From the NCBI RefSeq assembly GCF_019049325.1, contig NZ_JAGMUO010000097.1:558001-622000 (forward strand): a stretch of DNA of 64,000 nt, written 5' to 3'. Below, one piece after another: positions 40,001 through 49,237 of the stretch. Numbering within the stretch: the stretch's first letter is position 1; the number at the start of each line of letters is the position of its first letter. The translations under genes and the position numbers were made by a program. The notes below the pieces were generated by a model. It was not told where the DNA came from and made no database searches. It worked only from the letters and a program-made list of their open reading frames with translations. Origin of the DNA: Streptomyces sp. AC512_CC834. GTDB lineage: Bacteria; Actinomycetota; Actinomycetes; Streptomycetales; Streptomycetaceae.

Positions 40001-41023
40001 GTGCGCGACGATCCCGTTCCCGCTGTCCCCCAGCCGACCTCCGCCCCTCTCCCGCGTCGGTGTCGGTACCGGTGTGCGCTGCTGCTCTTCGGTGCGCTCC
40101 TCCTGCTCACGTCCTGCGGCTGGGGCGCGGGCGGGAACGGTGAGAAGGGCGGGCTGCCCGGGGTGCCCACGGGCGTCACCGCGCGGGCGGGCAGCGCGAC
40201 GACCGTGCACGTGATGTGGCACGCGGTCGACGGCGTCGGGACGTACGAGGTGTACCGCGGGCGCACGCTGGTGAAGGAGGTCCCGGCGTCCGAGCGCATG
40301 GTGGACGTCACCCGGCTGCGCCCCTCGACGGCGTACGCGTTCACCGTGCGGGCGCGTGCCGCCGACGGGCGGCTCGGGCCGCGCAGCCGGGAGGTGCGGG
40401 CGACCACTCCCGCCGCGGTGGCCGACGGCTCCGCGCCCACGAGCCCCGGTGACGTCAGCGGCCGGGCGGCGGGCAGCCGGGCGGTCCAGCTCACCTGGTC
40501 CGCCGCGAAGGACGACCACGGGGTGGTGTCGTACGACGTCTACCAGGGCGACACGAAGGTCCACAGTGTCGGTGGCAACCAGACGGCGGCCGTGGTCACG
40601 GGGCTGCGGGCGGGCACCCGCTACTCCTTCACGGTCCGGGCGCGGGACGCGGCCGACAACGTCTCCCCCGCCGGCGCCGCCGTCCGGCTCACCACCCCGG
40701 GCTCCGACGACGGTCGTGCCACCGCGCCCACCGGCCTGCGCGCCGCCTCCCACCTGGCCGACGGCGCGTACTACCTCGACCTGACGTGGATCCCGCCCCG
40801 CACCGAGGGCCCGGTCACCGAGTACCAGATCCACCTGGACGGCCGTGCGGCGACCTCGCTGGTCTACGGCGCCGACGCGCCGCGCGACCGTGCCGAGTAC
40901 AGCTTCTACGCGGGACGCGAGGCCGGTGTCACGCACCGGGTGCGGATCCGGGCGAGGCTCGCCGACGGAACCTGGGGCGGCTTCTCGGCGGAGCGGAAGG
41001 TGACGACGGGCGCGGGGGGATGA
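40001..41023 (+). CDS. Secreted lipoprotein with tandem fibronectin type III domains
   Basis: This 340-residue protein has an arginine-rich N-terminus, a hydrophobic stretch and a lipobox ending LLTSC (cysteine about residue 39). About three fibronectin-III-like domains follow: VPTGVTARAGSATTVHVMW, then TSPGDVSGRAAGSRAVQLTW with VVTGLRAGTRYSFTVRARDAADN, then APTGLRAASHLADGAYYLDLTW. FN3 modules are common spacers in polysaccharide-active proteins. No catalytic domain is present. GTG at 40001 was chosen for the GGAGG 7 bases upstream. Its chitosanase neighbour suggests a role at the cell surface in polysaccharide use. Confidence 0.78.
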   Translation: MRDDPVPAVPQPTSAPLPRRCRYRCALLLFGALLLLTSCGWGAGGNGEKGGLPGVPTGVTARAGSATTVHVMWHAVDGVGTYEVYRGRTLVKEVPASERMVDVTRLRPSTAYAFTVRARAADGRLGPRSREVRATTPAAVADGSAPTSPGDVSGRAAGSRAVQLTWSAAKDDHGVVSYDVYQGDTKVHSVGGNQTAAVVTGLRAGTRYSFTVRARDAADNVSPAGAAVRLTTPGSDDGRATAPTGLRAASHLADGAYYLDLTWIPPRTEGPVTEYQIHLDGRAATSLVYGADAPRDRAEYSFYAGREAGVTHRVRIRARLADGTWGGFSAERKVTTGAGG

Positions 41024-41173
41024 CTCCGGCGCGGAGGGCGCGTCACCTGGGCGGTCGCGCTCCGCATGCGGGTGCGGCCAGCGCCCTGTTGGCTGCCAGA
41101 GGGGGCACGGGCGTTCCCGATCCCGGCGGCGCAAGGGATGTACCGCCGACCGTGCCGCCGGAGGGCAGTCCAC

Positions 41174-41731
41174 ATGCGCATCTCATCGCCACTTCTCCGC
41201 TCCGGCCCGACCGTGGCAGCGGCCGTCGCGCTGCCCGTCGCCCTGGCCGCCGGACCGGCTTCCGCGGGGCCGGGGATCTCCGTGAGCACCACCGGGACCA
41301 CGGTGTCGGTCACGACCACGGCCTGCGCGCAGCTCAACGGCGCCTGGGGCACCGCCTCGCTGCTCACCAGCAGCCAGCGGGACTTCGCCGAGGGGCGTCA
41401 AGTGGCGCTGTCCGGCACCGCTTCGGGCCAGTCCGCGGCCTGGTCGGGAATCGCGCCGGGCACGTACACGGTGATCGTCATGTGCTCGAACAACAGCACC
41501 GCCGGCACCCAGACGGTCATCGTCTCCTCGGCGCCCTCGCCCTCCCCCTCGCCCAGCCGCTCCGCCACTCCCTCGCCGTCCGCGTCGCCGGGTGGTGTCA
41601 TGGGCGGTCTCGGCGGGGCGGTCCAGGACTACGGCACGGTCACCCTGGTGGCGGGCGGCGCGCTGGTGGGCACCGGTGTCATCGCCGCGGCCTGGTTCCT
41701 GCGCCGCCGGTCGAAGCCTTACCGCTTCTGA
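41174..41731 (+). CDS. Secreted, wall- or membrane-attached small protein of unknown function
   Basis: This 185-residue protein has a signal peptide (1-31, ALPVALAAGPASA) and a single beta-rich domain of about 90 residues (VSTTGTTVSVTTTACAQLNGAWGTASL, GIAPGTYTVIVMC) with one likely cysteine pair. A serine/proline spacer (SPSPSPSRSATPSPS), a hydrophobic helix (VTLVAGGALVGTGVIAAAWFL) and an RRR tail follow. The end resembles a membrane-anchoring tail without an LPXTG sortase motif. No function is recognised. Confidence 0.72.
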   Translation: MRISSPLLRSGPTVAAAVALPVALAAGPASAGPGISVSTTGTTVSVTTTACAQLNGAWGTASLLTSSQRDFAEGRQVALSGTASGQSAAWSGIAPGTYTVIVMCSNNSTAGTQTVIVSSAPSPSPSPSRSATPSPSASPGGVMGGLGGAVQDYGTVTLVAGGALVGTGVIAAAWFLRRRSKPYRF

Positions 41732-41761
41732 GCGGGTCCCCGATGAGACAGGCCGCCACGG

Positions 41762-42313
41762 TCAGGTCCGTTCGTCGCCGGGCAGCTCGGCGAACTCCGC
41801 CAGCGCGTGCCTGAGCCACTGGGTCCAGAACGTCTCCAGGTCGATGCCGGCCCGCAGCACCAGGTGCCGCAGCCGGTCCTCGGCGCTGTCCCGGCCAGGC
41901 GGGAAGTCCCGCTCCTCGATCTCCTCGTACTCGGCCAACTGCCGTTCGTGCAACTCCAGATGGCGTCGCAGGTCCGTCTCGACACCGGCGGTGCCGACCA
42001 CGGCGGCGGCGCGCAGCCGCAGCAGCATCGTGTCCCGCAGGGGCTTGGGGTCGTGTGCGGCGGAGGTCCAGCGGGCCAGTTCGGCGCGGCCCGCCGGCAG
42101 GACCTCGTAGGACTTCTTCTGTCCGCGGGCCGGCTGCTGGCCGGGCAGCGCGCGGATCAGGCCATCGGCCTCCAGTTTTCCCAGTTCGCGATAGATCTGC
42201 TGGTGCGTCGCCGACCAGAAGTAGCCGATCGACCTGTCGAACCGGCGGGTCAGCTCCAGCCCCGACGACGGCTTTTCGACCAGGGCGGTGAGGATCGCGT
42301 GCGGGAGTGACAT
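41762..42313 (-). CDS. PadR family regulator
   Basis: This 183-residue regulator has an N-terminal PadR winged helix (LPHAILTALVEKPSSGLELTRRFDRSIGYFWSATHQQIYRELGKLEADGLI, about 3-53) and a helical C-terminal dimerisation arm (about 100-180). It lies 42 bases downstream of the dienoyl-CoA reductase gene on the same strand, so the two are probably cotranscribed and the regulator may control that operon in response to a lipid-like ligand. Confidence 0.85.
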   Translation of the reverse strand: MSLPHAILTALVEKPSSGLELTRRFDRSIGYFWSATHQQIYRELGKLEADGLIRALPGQQPARGQKKSYEVLPAGRAELARWTSAAHDPKPLRDTMLLRLRAAAVVGTAGVETDLRRHLELHERQLAEYEEIEERDFPPGRDSAEDRLRHLVLRAGIDLETFWTQWLRHALAEFAELPGDERT

Positions 42314-42355
42314 GCGCTCATCCTAGGGACGCCCGCGTATCGCCCGGACGGTCCG

Positions 42356-44371
42356 CTACAGCGCCGCCGCCAGCTCGGTGCCCTGCTTGATGGCACGCTT
42401 GGCGTCCAGCTCGGCGGCCACGTCGGCGCCGCCGATGAGGTGTGCGGCGCGCCCGGCGGCGACCAGCTCGTCGTACAGGCCGCGGCGCGGCTCCTGGCCC
42501 GTGCACAGGACGATCGTGTCGACCTCCAGCACGGTGGACTCGTCGCCGATCGTGATGTGCAGTCCGGCGTCGTCGATCCGGTCGTAGCTCACGCCGGGGA
42601 CCATAGTGACGCCGCGGTGCTTCAGCTCGGCGCGGTGGATCCAGCCGGTGGTCTTCCCGAGTCCGGCGCCGACCTTGGACGTCTTGCGCTGCAGCAGGTG
42701 GACGGTGCGCGGCGGTGCGGGGCGTTCGGGCGCGGCCAGGCCGCCGGGCGCGCGGTACTCGGTGTCGACGCCCCAGAGGCGGAAGTACGTCTGCGGGTCC
42801 TCGTGCGCCTTGTCGCCGCCGTCGGTGAGGTACTCGGCGACGTCGAAGCCGATGCCGCCAGCGCCGAGGATCGCGACCCGGTCGCCGACGGGCGCGCCGT
42901 GGCGGAGTACGTCGAGGTAGCCGACGACGCTCGGGTGGTCGGCGCCGGGGATGTCCGGGGTGCGCGGGGTGACGCCGGTGGCCACGACGACCTCGTCGTG
43001 GTCGGCGAGGTCCTCGGCCGCGACCCGGGTGTTCAGGCGTATGTCGACGCCGTGCGCCGCCAGTCGGTTACGGAAGTAGCGCAGCGTCTCGTCGAACTCC
43101 TGCTTGCCGGGGACCTTGCGGGCGACGTTGAGCTGGCCGCCGATCTCGCTCGCGGCGTCGTAGAGGGTGACCTCGTGGCCGCGTTCGGCGGCGCTGACCG
43201 CGCAGGCGAGTCCGGCCGGTCCGGCGCCGACGACCGCGACGCGCTTGCGCCGCCGGGTCGGGGTCAGGACCAGCTCGGTCTCGTGGCAGGCGCGCGGATT
43301 GACCAGGCAGGAGGTGATCTGCCCGCTGAAGGTGTGGTCCAGGCAGGCCTGGTTGCAGCCGATGCAGGTGTTGATGGCCTCGGGCCGGCCGGCGGCGGCC
43401 TTGGCGACGAAGTCGGGGTCGGCGAGCATCGGGCGGGCCATCGACACCATGTCGGCGGCGCCCTCGGCGAGCAATCCCTCGGCGACCTCCGGGGTGTTGA
43501 TCCGGTTGGTGGTGACCAGCGGGACGCTCACCTCACCCATCAGCCGCCTGGTCACCCAGGTGTAGGCGCCGCGGGGCACGGAGGTGGCGATGGTGGGGAT
43601 GCGGGCCTCGTGCCAGCCGATGCCGGTGTTGATGATGGTCGCGCCGGCGGTCTCGACGGCCCTGGCGAGGGTGATCACCTCGTCCAGGGTGGAGCCGCCG
43701 GGCACCAGATCGAGCATCGACAGGCGGTAGACGAGGATGAAGTCCTCGCCGACCGCCTCGCGCACCCGGCGGACGATCTCGACGGGGAAGCGCGTGCGGT
43801 TCTCGTAGGAGCCGCCCCAGCGGTCCGTGCGGTGGTTGGTCCGGGCGGTGATGAACTCGTTGATCAGGTAGCCCTCGGAGCCCATGATCTCGACGCCGTC
43901 GTACCCGGCCTCGCGGGCGAGCCGGGCGGTGCGGACGTAGTCGTCGATCGTGCGCTCGACCTCGGCGTCGGTCAGCTCACGCGGCACGTGCGGGCTGATC
44001 GGGGCCTGGAGCGCGCTCGGGGCGACCAGGGCGGCGTGGTAGGCGTAGCGGCCGAAGTGCAGGATCTGCAGGGCGATGCGGCCGCCCTCGCGGTGCACGG
44101 CGTCGGTAACGACGCGGTGCCGCTCCGCCTCCGTCGCGGTGGTGAGCTTGGCACCGCCCTCGTACGGCCGGCCCTCGTCGTTGGGGGCGATGCCGCCGGT
44201 GACGATCAGGCCCACTCCCCCGCGGGCGCGGGCGGCGTAGAAGGCGGCCATGCGCTCGAAGCCGCGCTCGGCCTCTTCCAGGCCGACGTGCATGGAGCCC
44301 ATCAGGACCCGGTTGGGGAGCGTGGTGAAGCCCAGGTCGAGCGGGCTCAGCAGGTGGGGGTAGCGGCTCAT
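42356..44371 (-). CDS. NADPH-dependent 2,4-dienoyl-CoA reductase
   Basis: This 671-residue iron-sulfur flavoprotein reduces 2,4-dienoyl-CoA during breakdown of unsaturated fatty acids. The N-terminal old-yellow-enzyme barrel (about 1-330) binds FMN. A four-cysteine cluster region (CIGCNQACLDHTFSGQITSC, about 335-355) holds 4Fe-4S. The C-terminal part binds FAD (VAVVGAGPAGLACAVSAAE) and NADPH (VAILGAGGIGFDVAEYL). The start at 44371 has GGAGGACCCG just before it. A TGCAACTAGTTGCA palindrome lies about 60 bases upstream. Confidence 0.9.
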   Translation of the reverse strand: MSRYPHLLSPLDLGFTTLPNRVLMGSMHVGLEEAERGFERMAAFYAARARGGVGLIVTGGIAPNDEGRPYEGGAKLTTATEAERHRVVTDAVHREGGRIALQILHFGRYAYHAALVAPSALQAPISPHVPRELTDAEVERTIDDYVRTARLAREAGYDGVEIMGSEGYLINEFITARTNHRTDRWGGSYENRTRFPVEIVRRVREAVGEDFILVYRLSMLDLVPGGSTLDEVITLARAVETAGATIINTGIGWHEARIPTIATSVPRGAYTWVTRRLMGEVSVPLVTTNRINTPEVAEGLLAEGAADMVSMARPMLADPDFVAKAAAGRPEAINTCIGCNQACLDHTFSGQITSCLVNPRACHETELVLTPTRRRKRVAVVGAGPAGLACAVSAAERGHEVTLYDAASEIGGQLNVARKVPGKQEFDETLRYFRNRLAAHGVDIRLNTRVAAEDLADHDEVVVATGVTPRTPDIPGADHPSVVGYLDVLRHGAPVGDRVAILGAGGIGFDVAEYLTDGGDKAHEDPQTYFRLWGVDTEYRAPGGLAAPERPAPPRTVHLLQRKTSKVGAGLGKTTGWIHRAELKHRGVTMVPGVSYDRIDDAGLHITIGDESTVLEVDTIVLCTGQEPRRGLYDELVAAGRAAHLIGGADVAAELDAKRAIKQGTELAAAL

Positions 44372-44426
44372 CGGGTCCTCCGTGCGCGGTGACGTGCCTC
44401 TGTTGTAGAGGACGGCCGCCCTTTTT

Positions 44427-44440
44427 TGCAACTAGTTGCA
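44427..44440. promoter_or_regulatory. MarR-type palindrome upstream of dienoyl-CoA reductase gene
   Basis: TGCAACTAGTTGCA is a perfect 14-bp palindrome. Its half-site also appears in the inverted repeat before the marR gene at 49282. Confidence 0.55.
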
Positions 44441-44484
44441 CAAGAGGGCGGCGTACGCCACACGGCCGCGCCCGGCGGGCCTCG

Positions 44485-44856
44485 TCAGCGGCTCTCGAGC
44501 CGCACGTGCAGTTCCCGCTCCTGGTCTCCGGAGGCCATGCTCAGGTCCTGCACGGTGAACAGGGAGTCCAGGGTGGTGCGGAACCTCTCGATCGCCCAGT
44601 AGCCGCCCTGCACGTCGGCCTCCACGGACGCCCCGAGCCCGGCCGGGTCGCACTCGCCCCGGTGCACGTCGGCCACGTCGAAGGTGCCGAGCCACACCGT
44701 CGGGCGCACCTCGTCGTACTCCCGGGTCACGTCGCCGGCGTGCCGGTCGGAGGAGAAGCACGCGCACAGGGCGTCGAACACGGTCCGGGCGTCCTCCTTG
44801 CTGCACCCGCTCAGCTCCACCGAGACGGACTCGGGATGCAGTCGCTCACCGTCCAT
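44485..44856 (-). CDS. Hypothetical protein, cytosolic
   Basis: This 123-residue hydrophilic protein has no signal peptide or membrane segment. It contains SVSVELSGCSKEDARTVFDALCACF and TREYDEVRPTVWLGTFDVADV, with an alternating pattern suggesting an alpha/beta fold. Codon use is normal for the region. I do not recognise a family. It lies between the dienoyl-CoA reductase gene and a secreted-protein gene; a 16-bp tandem repeat occupies its upstream region. Confidence 0.6.
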   Translation of the reverse strand: MDGERLHPESVSVELSGCSKEDARTVFDALCACFSSDRHAGDVTREYDEVRPTVWLGTFDVADVHRGECDPAGLGASVEADVQGGYWAIERFRTTLDSLFTVQDLSMASGDQERELHVRLESR

Positions 44857-44870
44857 CGTGATCGCTCCCT

Positions 44871-44915
44871 CTCGTGGTCATGCCCGCTCGTGGTCATGCC
44901 CGCTCGTGGTCATGG
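44871..44915. repeat. Three tandem copies of a 16-bp unit
   Basis: CTCGTGGTCATGCCCG repeats about three times, at 44871, 44887 and 44903, directly upstream of the 44485-44856 gene. Each copy carries a CAT that would be an ATG on the minus strand. Confidence 0.75.
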
Positions 44916-44965
44916 CCCGTACCACCAGAAAAGCACCACCCGCGGTCCGGCGCGAAGGGGCCGGT

Positions 44966-45847
44966 TCAGTTCCGGGTGAAGCGGTAGGTCTTGCTGTCCG
45001 TCAGCACGCAGAAGCCGGGCGACACGACGATCACGCGCAGGGTGCCGCTGCGGCGGTCGTAGTCGATGCCCTCCGCCTCGAAGCCGCCGGAGCAGGCGCT
45101 GCGCAGGGGGAGCTGCCGCAGGGCGGTGACGTGGCCGGTCACGTCGGCGGTGCCGCTCGGCGCCGCCGACAGGTCGATCCTCAGCAGCGGCTTGGTGATC
45201 CCGAAGAGAGCGCCCTCCGGGTCGTCGGAGGAGCACAGCAGCGTGGTCGCGTCGAGGAAGTCGCAGCCCTGGACGTCGCGCACGGCGTGGTCCAGGTGCA
45301 CGGTGGCCGCCTGCGGGAGGTTCGCCGAGGGTGAGGTGCCGGGGTTGACGCCGGGGGTCGGGAAGACCAGCAGCCGGTTCATGGTGCCCCACTCGCCCGC
45401 CAGCATCCACTGGCCGTCCGGCGAGATGGCGGACCAGGAGTTGTTCAGCGCCTCGCCTGCGCTCAGCGTGTGCACGTACTCCGACCAGCTTCCGTCCGGC
45501 GCCTGCACGCGGAACATCTTCGTGTTCCCGTCGTCCCGCTGGTACGGCTCGACGTAGTGGCCGTCGTACGAGGCGTCGGGGTCGCCGACGTGGTTCCAGC
45601 CGCGGGTGGCGAGGCCGAGCGGGATGGTGCCGATCCCGGTGTAGCGGTTGGGGCTGCCCGCCGGAACCTCGACCGAGGCCAGGCCCTGGCTCTCGGTCAG
45701 CGGGTCGGCACGGTCGGAGCCGACCTCGGTCCAGGTGTCGGCGGCGGGAGCGGCCGCTGCCGCCGGACCGGCGAGGCCGATGGACAGGGCGAGGGCGGCG
45801 AGTCCGGTCAGGGCTGCGTGACAACGTTGCCGGGCGCGCAGGGGCAT
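44966..45847 (-). CDS. Secreted protein of unknown function
   Basis: This 293-residue exported protein starts MPLRARQRCHAALTGLAALALSIGLAGPAAAA, a clear signal peptide, with GGAG upstream of the ATG at 45847. The mature part has repeated beta-propeller-like strands: TGIGTIPLGLATRGWNHVGDP, KMFRVQAPDGSWSEYVHTL, SPDGQWMLAGEWGTMNRLLVFP, CDFLDATTLLCSSDD and EAEGIDYDRRSGTLRVIVV. That pattern suggests a six-bladed propeller-like fold with possible cysteine pairs. No catalytic motif or named family is recognised. Confidence 0.72.
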   Translation of the reverse strand: MPLRARQRCHAALTGLAALALSIGLAGPAAAAAPAADTWTEVGSDRADPLTESQGLASVEVPAGSPNRYTGIGTIPLGLATRGWNHVGDPDASYDGHYVEPYQRDDGNTKMFRVQAPDGSWSEYVHTLSAGEALNNSWSAISPDGQWMLAGEWGTMNRLLVFPTPGVNPGTSPSANLPQAATVHLDHAVRDVQGCDFLDATTLLCSSDDPEGALFGITKPLLRIDLSAAPSGTADVTGHVTALRQLPLRSACSGGFEAEGIDYDRRSGTLRVIVVSPGFCVLTDSKTYRFTRN

Positions 45848-46104
45848 GGGGGGCTCCTCGGTGGGGGTGGCCGGGCGGCACGGGCGGGCGTGGGGCACTC
45901 GGCGCACAGTCTGGACTGCCCATGGGGTCATGTACAGACCAACTCCGGACGTACTTCGTGCGGCGGTCGCCGTCCTGCGGGGAGATGCTGGAAGAAGACG
46001 GCAGAGCCTCGGAGAATCGGCCCTGTGCGCGGTGGAACGCGGTAGAACAAAGGAGTCGGCATCAAAAGGGCGTGCCGCGTCGAACGGTGAAGGCGGGGCG
46101 TGGA

Positions 46105-48180
46105 ATGAGTACAGCCGGGGCTGCCGGGTTCGAGGGCGACGCGTCGCCGCGCGGACCCGTGGGGCCCAGTGGGCTGCTCGACCTGCTGAACGTGGCCTCG
46201 ATCGTGCTGGACGCCAAGGGCCGGATCGTCCTGTGGAGTCCGCAGGCCGAGGAGTTGTTCGGGTACTCCGCGCCGGAGGCGCTGGGGCGGTACGCCGCCC
46301 GCATCATGGTCGACGAACGCCATCTCGACCTGGTCGTGGGGCTCTTCGAGGACGTCATGAAGACCGGCCGGAGCTGGGCCGGTGCCTTCCCCGTCCGGCA
46401 CAAGGACGGCGGGACCCGGCTGGTGGAGTTCCGCAACATGCGCCTGCTGGACGACCGCGGGGACGTCTACGCCCTGGGGCTCGCCGCCGACCAGTCGACG
46501 GTGCGCCGGCTGGAGCGGGACGTGGCCCTGTCCACGAGGATGATCACGCAGTCCCCGATCGGCCTGGCCGTCCTGGACACCGAGCTGCGGTACGTCTCGG
46601 TCAACCCGGCCCTGGAGCGTCTCAACGGCATCCCCGCCGGCGATCATCTCGGCCGGACGGTCCCCGAGCTGCTGCCGCAACTGCACGCCGGCCCGCTGGA
46701 GGCGGCGGCACGCGAGGTGCTGGAGACCGGGCGGCCCGTGCTCGACCGGCCCGCGACCGGGCGGACCCCCGCGGATCCGGACGAGGAGCACGCCTGGTCG
46801 GTCTCCCTGTACCGGCTGGAGGACGCGCTGGGTGCCGTACTGGGCGTGGCCGTCTCGGTCACGGACGTCACCGAGCAGCACCGGGCGAGCGCCGAGGCCG
46901 AGGCCGCGCGACGCCGGCTGGCCGCCGTGGCGGACGCCTCCGCGCGGATCGGCACCACGCTGCGACTGGACCGCACCGCCTACGAGCTGGCCGACGTGGC
47001 CGTGCCGGGCCTCGCCGACCTGGCGGCCGTGGATCTCCTGGACGCCGTGGTGGAGGGCAGGCGCAGCACCCTGGGCCCGGCCGAGTCCGCGGTGATCAGG
47101 GCGCTGGCCGTGCGGGCGGACGACGCCCGGGACGCGCTGCGGGCGGCCGACCGGCCCGGCCAGGTCGCCCGGTACGGGCCCGACCGCCTGGTCACCGAGT
47201 GCGTGCGCACCGGCCGGCCGGTGATGGTGGCGCGGGTGACGGAGGAGGACCTGTGGCGCATCGCCCGCTCGCCGGAGGCGGCCGAGCTGCTGCGCCGGGC
47301 GGGCGTGCACTCGTACCTGGCCGTACCGCTGATCGCGCGCGGCGAGGTGCTCGGCGCCCTGGACCTGAAGCGGGTCACCAACCCCCTGCCGTTCGACGAG
47401 GACGACCTGTTGCTGGCCCGGGAGCTGGCGGCGCGGGCCGCGCTCCAGATCGACAACGCCCGCTGGTACCAGAACGCCCGCGACACCGCCCTCACTCTCC
47501 AGCGCAGCCTGCTGCCGAGCCATCCGCCGGTGACGGGCGGTCTTGAGGTCGCCTCCCGCTATCAGCCGGCCGGGGCCACCAGCGAGGTCGGCGGCGACTG
47601 GTTCGACGTGATCGAGCTGGAGGGCCGCAAGACCGCCCTCGTGGTGGGCGACGTGATGGGCAGCGGCATCGCGGCGGCGGCCTCCATGGGACGGCTGCGG
47701 ACCGCGACGAACACCCTGGCCGCCCTGGAACTGGACCCGGCGCTGCTGCTGGAGCACCTGGAGCGGACCACCGCGGGCCTGGACCAGGCCATCGCCACCT
47801 GCCTCTACGCCGTCCACGACCCGCACCGGCGGCAGTGCCTGATCGCCAACGCGGGGCACCTGCCACCGGTCCGCCTGCGCGCCGGCCGGCCACCCGAGCT
47901 GCTCGACCTGCCCACCGGGGTGCCGCTCGGGGTGGGCGGCGTCGCCTTCTCCACCACGGCCGTCGACCTGGAGCCGGGCGACCGGCTGGTGTTCTACACC
48001 GACGGTCTGGTCGAGACGCGCCGGCATCCGCTGGACGAGCGGCTGGACGCGCTCCTCGCCCTGCTGGAGGGGCCGGACCGCCCGCTGGAGGAGGTCTGCG
48101 ACCTGCTGCTGCGCACCCTGCACGAGCCGGAGAACTCCGACGACGTGGCCCTGCTGATCGCCCGGGTCACCCCGCCGTAG
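46105..48180 (+). CDS. PAS-PAS-GAF SpoIIE-type PP2C phosphatase
   Basis: This 691-residue cytosolic phosphatase has PAS 1 (about 20-135, ASIVLDAKGRIVLWSPQAEELFGYS), PAS 2 (about 145-265, SPIGLAVLDTELRYVSVNPALERLNGI), GAF (about 280-450) and SpoIIE/PP2C (about 470-690). The phosphatase motifs are SEVGGDWFDVIEL, VVGDVMGSG, YTDGLVETR and DDVALLI. Unlike the two other SpoIIE proteins in this window it lacks a C-terminal HATPase domain and any membrane segment. An in-frame GTG at 46087 is an alternative start. It probably dephosphorylates an anti-sigma antagonist in response to redox or light cues sensed by PAS. Confidence 0.88.
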   Translation: MSTAGAAGFEGDASPRGPVGPSGLLDLLNVASIVLDAKGRIVLWSPQAEELFGYSAPEALGRYAARIMVDERHLDLVVGLFEDVMKTGRSWAGAFPVRHKDGGTRLVEFRNMRLLDDRGDVYALGLAADQSTVRRLERDVALSTRMITQSPIGLAVLDTELRYVSVNPALERLNGIPAGDHLGRTVPELLPQLHAGPLEAAAREVLETGRPVLDRPATGRTPADPDEEHAWSVSLYRLEDALGAVLGVAVSVTDVTEQHRASAEAEAARRRLAAVADASARIGTTLRLDRTAYELADVAVPGLADLAAVDLLDAVVEGRRSTLGPAESAVIRALAVRADDARDALRAADRPGQVARYGPDRLVTECVRTGRPVMVARVTEEDLWRIARSPEAAELLRRAGVHSYLAVPLIARGEVLGALDLKRVTNPLPFDEDDLLLARELAARAALQIDNARWYQNARDTALTLQRSLLPSHPPVTGGLEVASRYQPAGATSEVGGDWFDVIELEGRKTALVVGDVMGSGIAAAASMGRLRTATNTLAALELDPALLLEHLERTTAGLDQAIATCLYAVHDPHRRQCLIANAGHLPPVRLRAGRPPELLDLPTGVPLGVGGVAFSTTAVDLEPGDRLVFYTDGLVETRRHPLDERLDALLALLEGPDRPLEEVCDLLLRTLHEPENSDDVALLIARVTPP

Positions 48181-48204
48181 GGCCGTAGGGCACGGTGGAC
48201 GCGG

Positions 48205-49038
48205 TCAGTCCCCGACGCCGATCACCACATGCGCGTACAGCTCCTCACAGACCGCGAGGCGGGTCGTCAGGCCGGCCCGGCGGAAGGCGTCCACGGCCGC
48301 GGGGGCCTGGCGTTCGCTCGTCTCGACCAGCAGACAGCCGCCGGGCACGAGCCAGCCGGGCGCCTCGGCCGCGACCCTGCGCAGTACGTCGAGGCCGTCG
48401 GCGCCGCCGTCGAGGGCGACCAGCGGTTCGTGGTCGCGGGCCTCGGCGGGCAACAGGGCGACCTCGCCGGTGGGGACGTAGGGCACGTTGGCGGCGAGGA
48501 TGTCCACCCGGCCGCGCAGCGCGCCGGGCAGCGCGTCGAACAGGTCACCGGCGTACACCCGGCCGCCCGCGCCCGCGAGATTGCCGCGGGCGCAGCGCAC
48601 GGCGACCGGGTCGACGTCGGCGGCATGCACCTCGGGCCGGTCGAGCGCGGCGGCCAGGCCGGCGCCGACGGCACCGGAGCCGCAGCACAGGTCCACGACG
48701 ACGGCCGCGTGCGGCGCGTGGGCCAGGGCCTCGGACACCAGGAACTCGGTGCGGCGCCGGGGGACGAAGACACCGGGGGCGACGGCGATGCGCAGGCCGC
48801 GGAACTCGGCCCAGCCCAGGACGAGTTCGAGGGGCAGCCCGGTGACGCGGCGGTCCACCAGCGCGGTGAGTTCCGCGGCGGTGCCGGCGGCGGTCAGGAT
48901 GAGCCGCGCCTCGTCCTCGGCGAAGACGCAGCCGGCGGCGCGGAGCGCGGCCACGACGGAGTCGCGCGACGGGAGGGAGGCGGAGAAGAGGGAAAGGGAA
49001 GGAGAGGACGCGGGGGACGCGGGAAACGTGGGAGGCAT
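48205..49038 (-). CDS. HemK/PrmC-like N5-glutamine methyltransferase homologue
   Basis: This 277-residue SAM-dependent methyltransferase has a small N-terminal helical region and a Rossmann domain: VVDLCCGSGAVGAGLAAAL (motif I, about 115-133), VHAADVDPVAVRCARGNL and the catalytic region DILAANVPYVPT. In PrmC the last motif is NPPY; here it is NVPY. PrmC methylates release factors RF1/RF2 at GGQ. With the changed motif this may be a paralogue with another target. The genome should have a canonical prmC near prfA, which is not in this window. Confidence 0.78.
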   Translation of the reverse strand: MPPTFPASPASSPSLSLFSASLPSRDSVVAALRAAGCVFAEDEARLILTAAGTAAELTALVDRRVTGLPLELVLGWAEFRGLRIAVAPGVFVPRRRTEFLVSEALAHAPHAAVVVDLCCGSGAVGAGLAAALDRPEVHAADVDPVAVRCARGNLAGAGGRVYAGDLFDALPGALRGRVDILAANVPYVPTGEVALLPAEARDHEPLVALDGGADGLDVLRRVAAEAPGWLVPGGCLLVETSERQAPAAVDAFRRAGLTTRLAVCEELYAHVVIGVGD

Positions 49039-49237
49039 GGAAGCCGAGAGCCTTTCGGGAACCGAAGGGCGCTCTCGCGGTCACCCGATGCCGGTGACCG
49101 CACTGCCGTGAGGTGAGAGCACCCGGACCGACACAGCGGTAATGGGTCTCACCTCCCTGACGTCCGGCGGCCGGGGCTGTCCGCGGCCGCCGGTCACACT
49201 ACCTCAGGCGATCAGTCGCCGTCGGCCTTCCTTTCCA

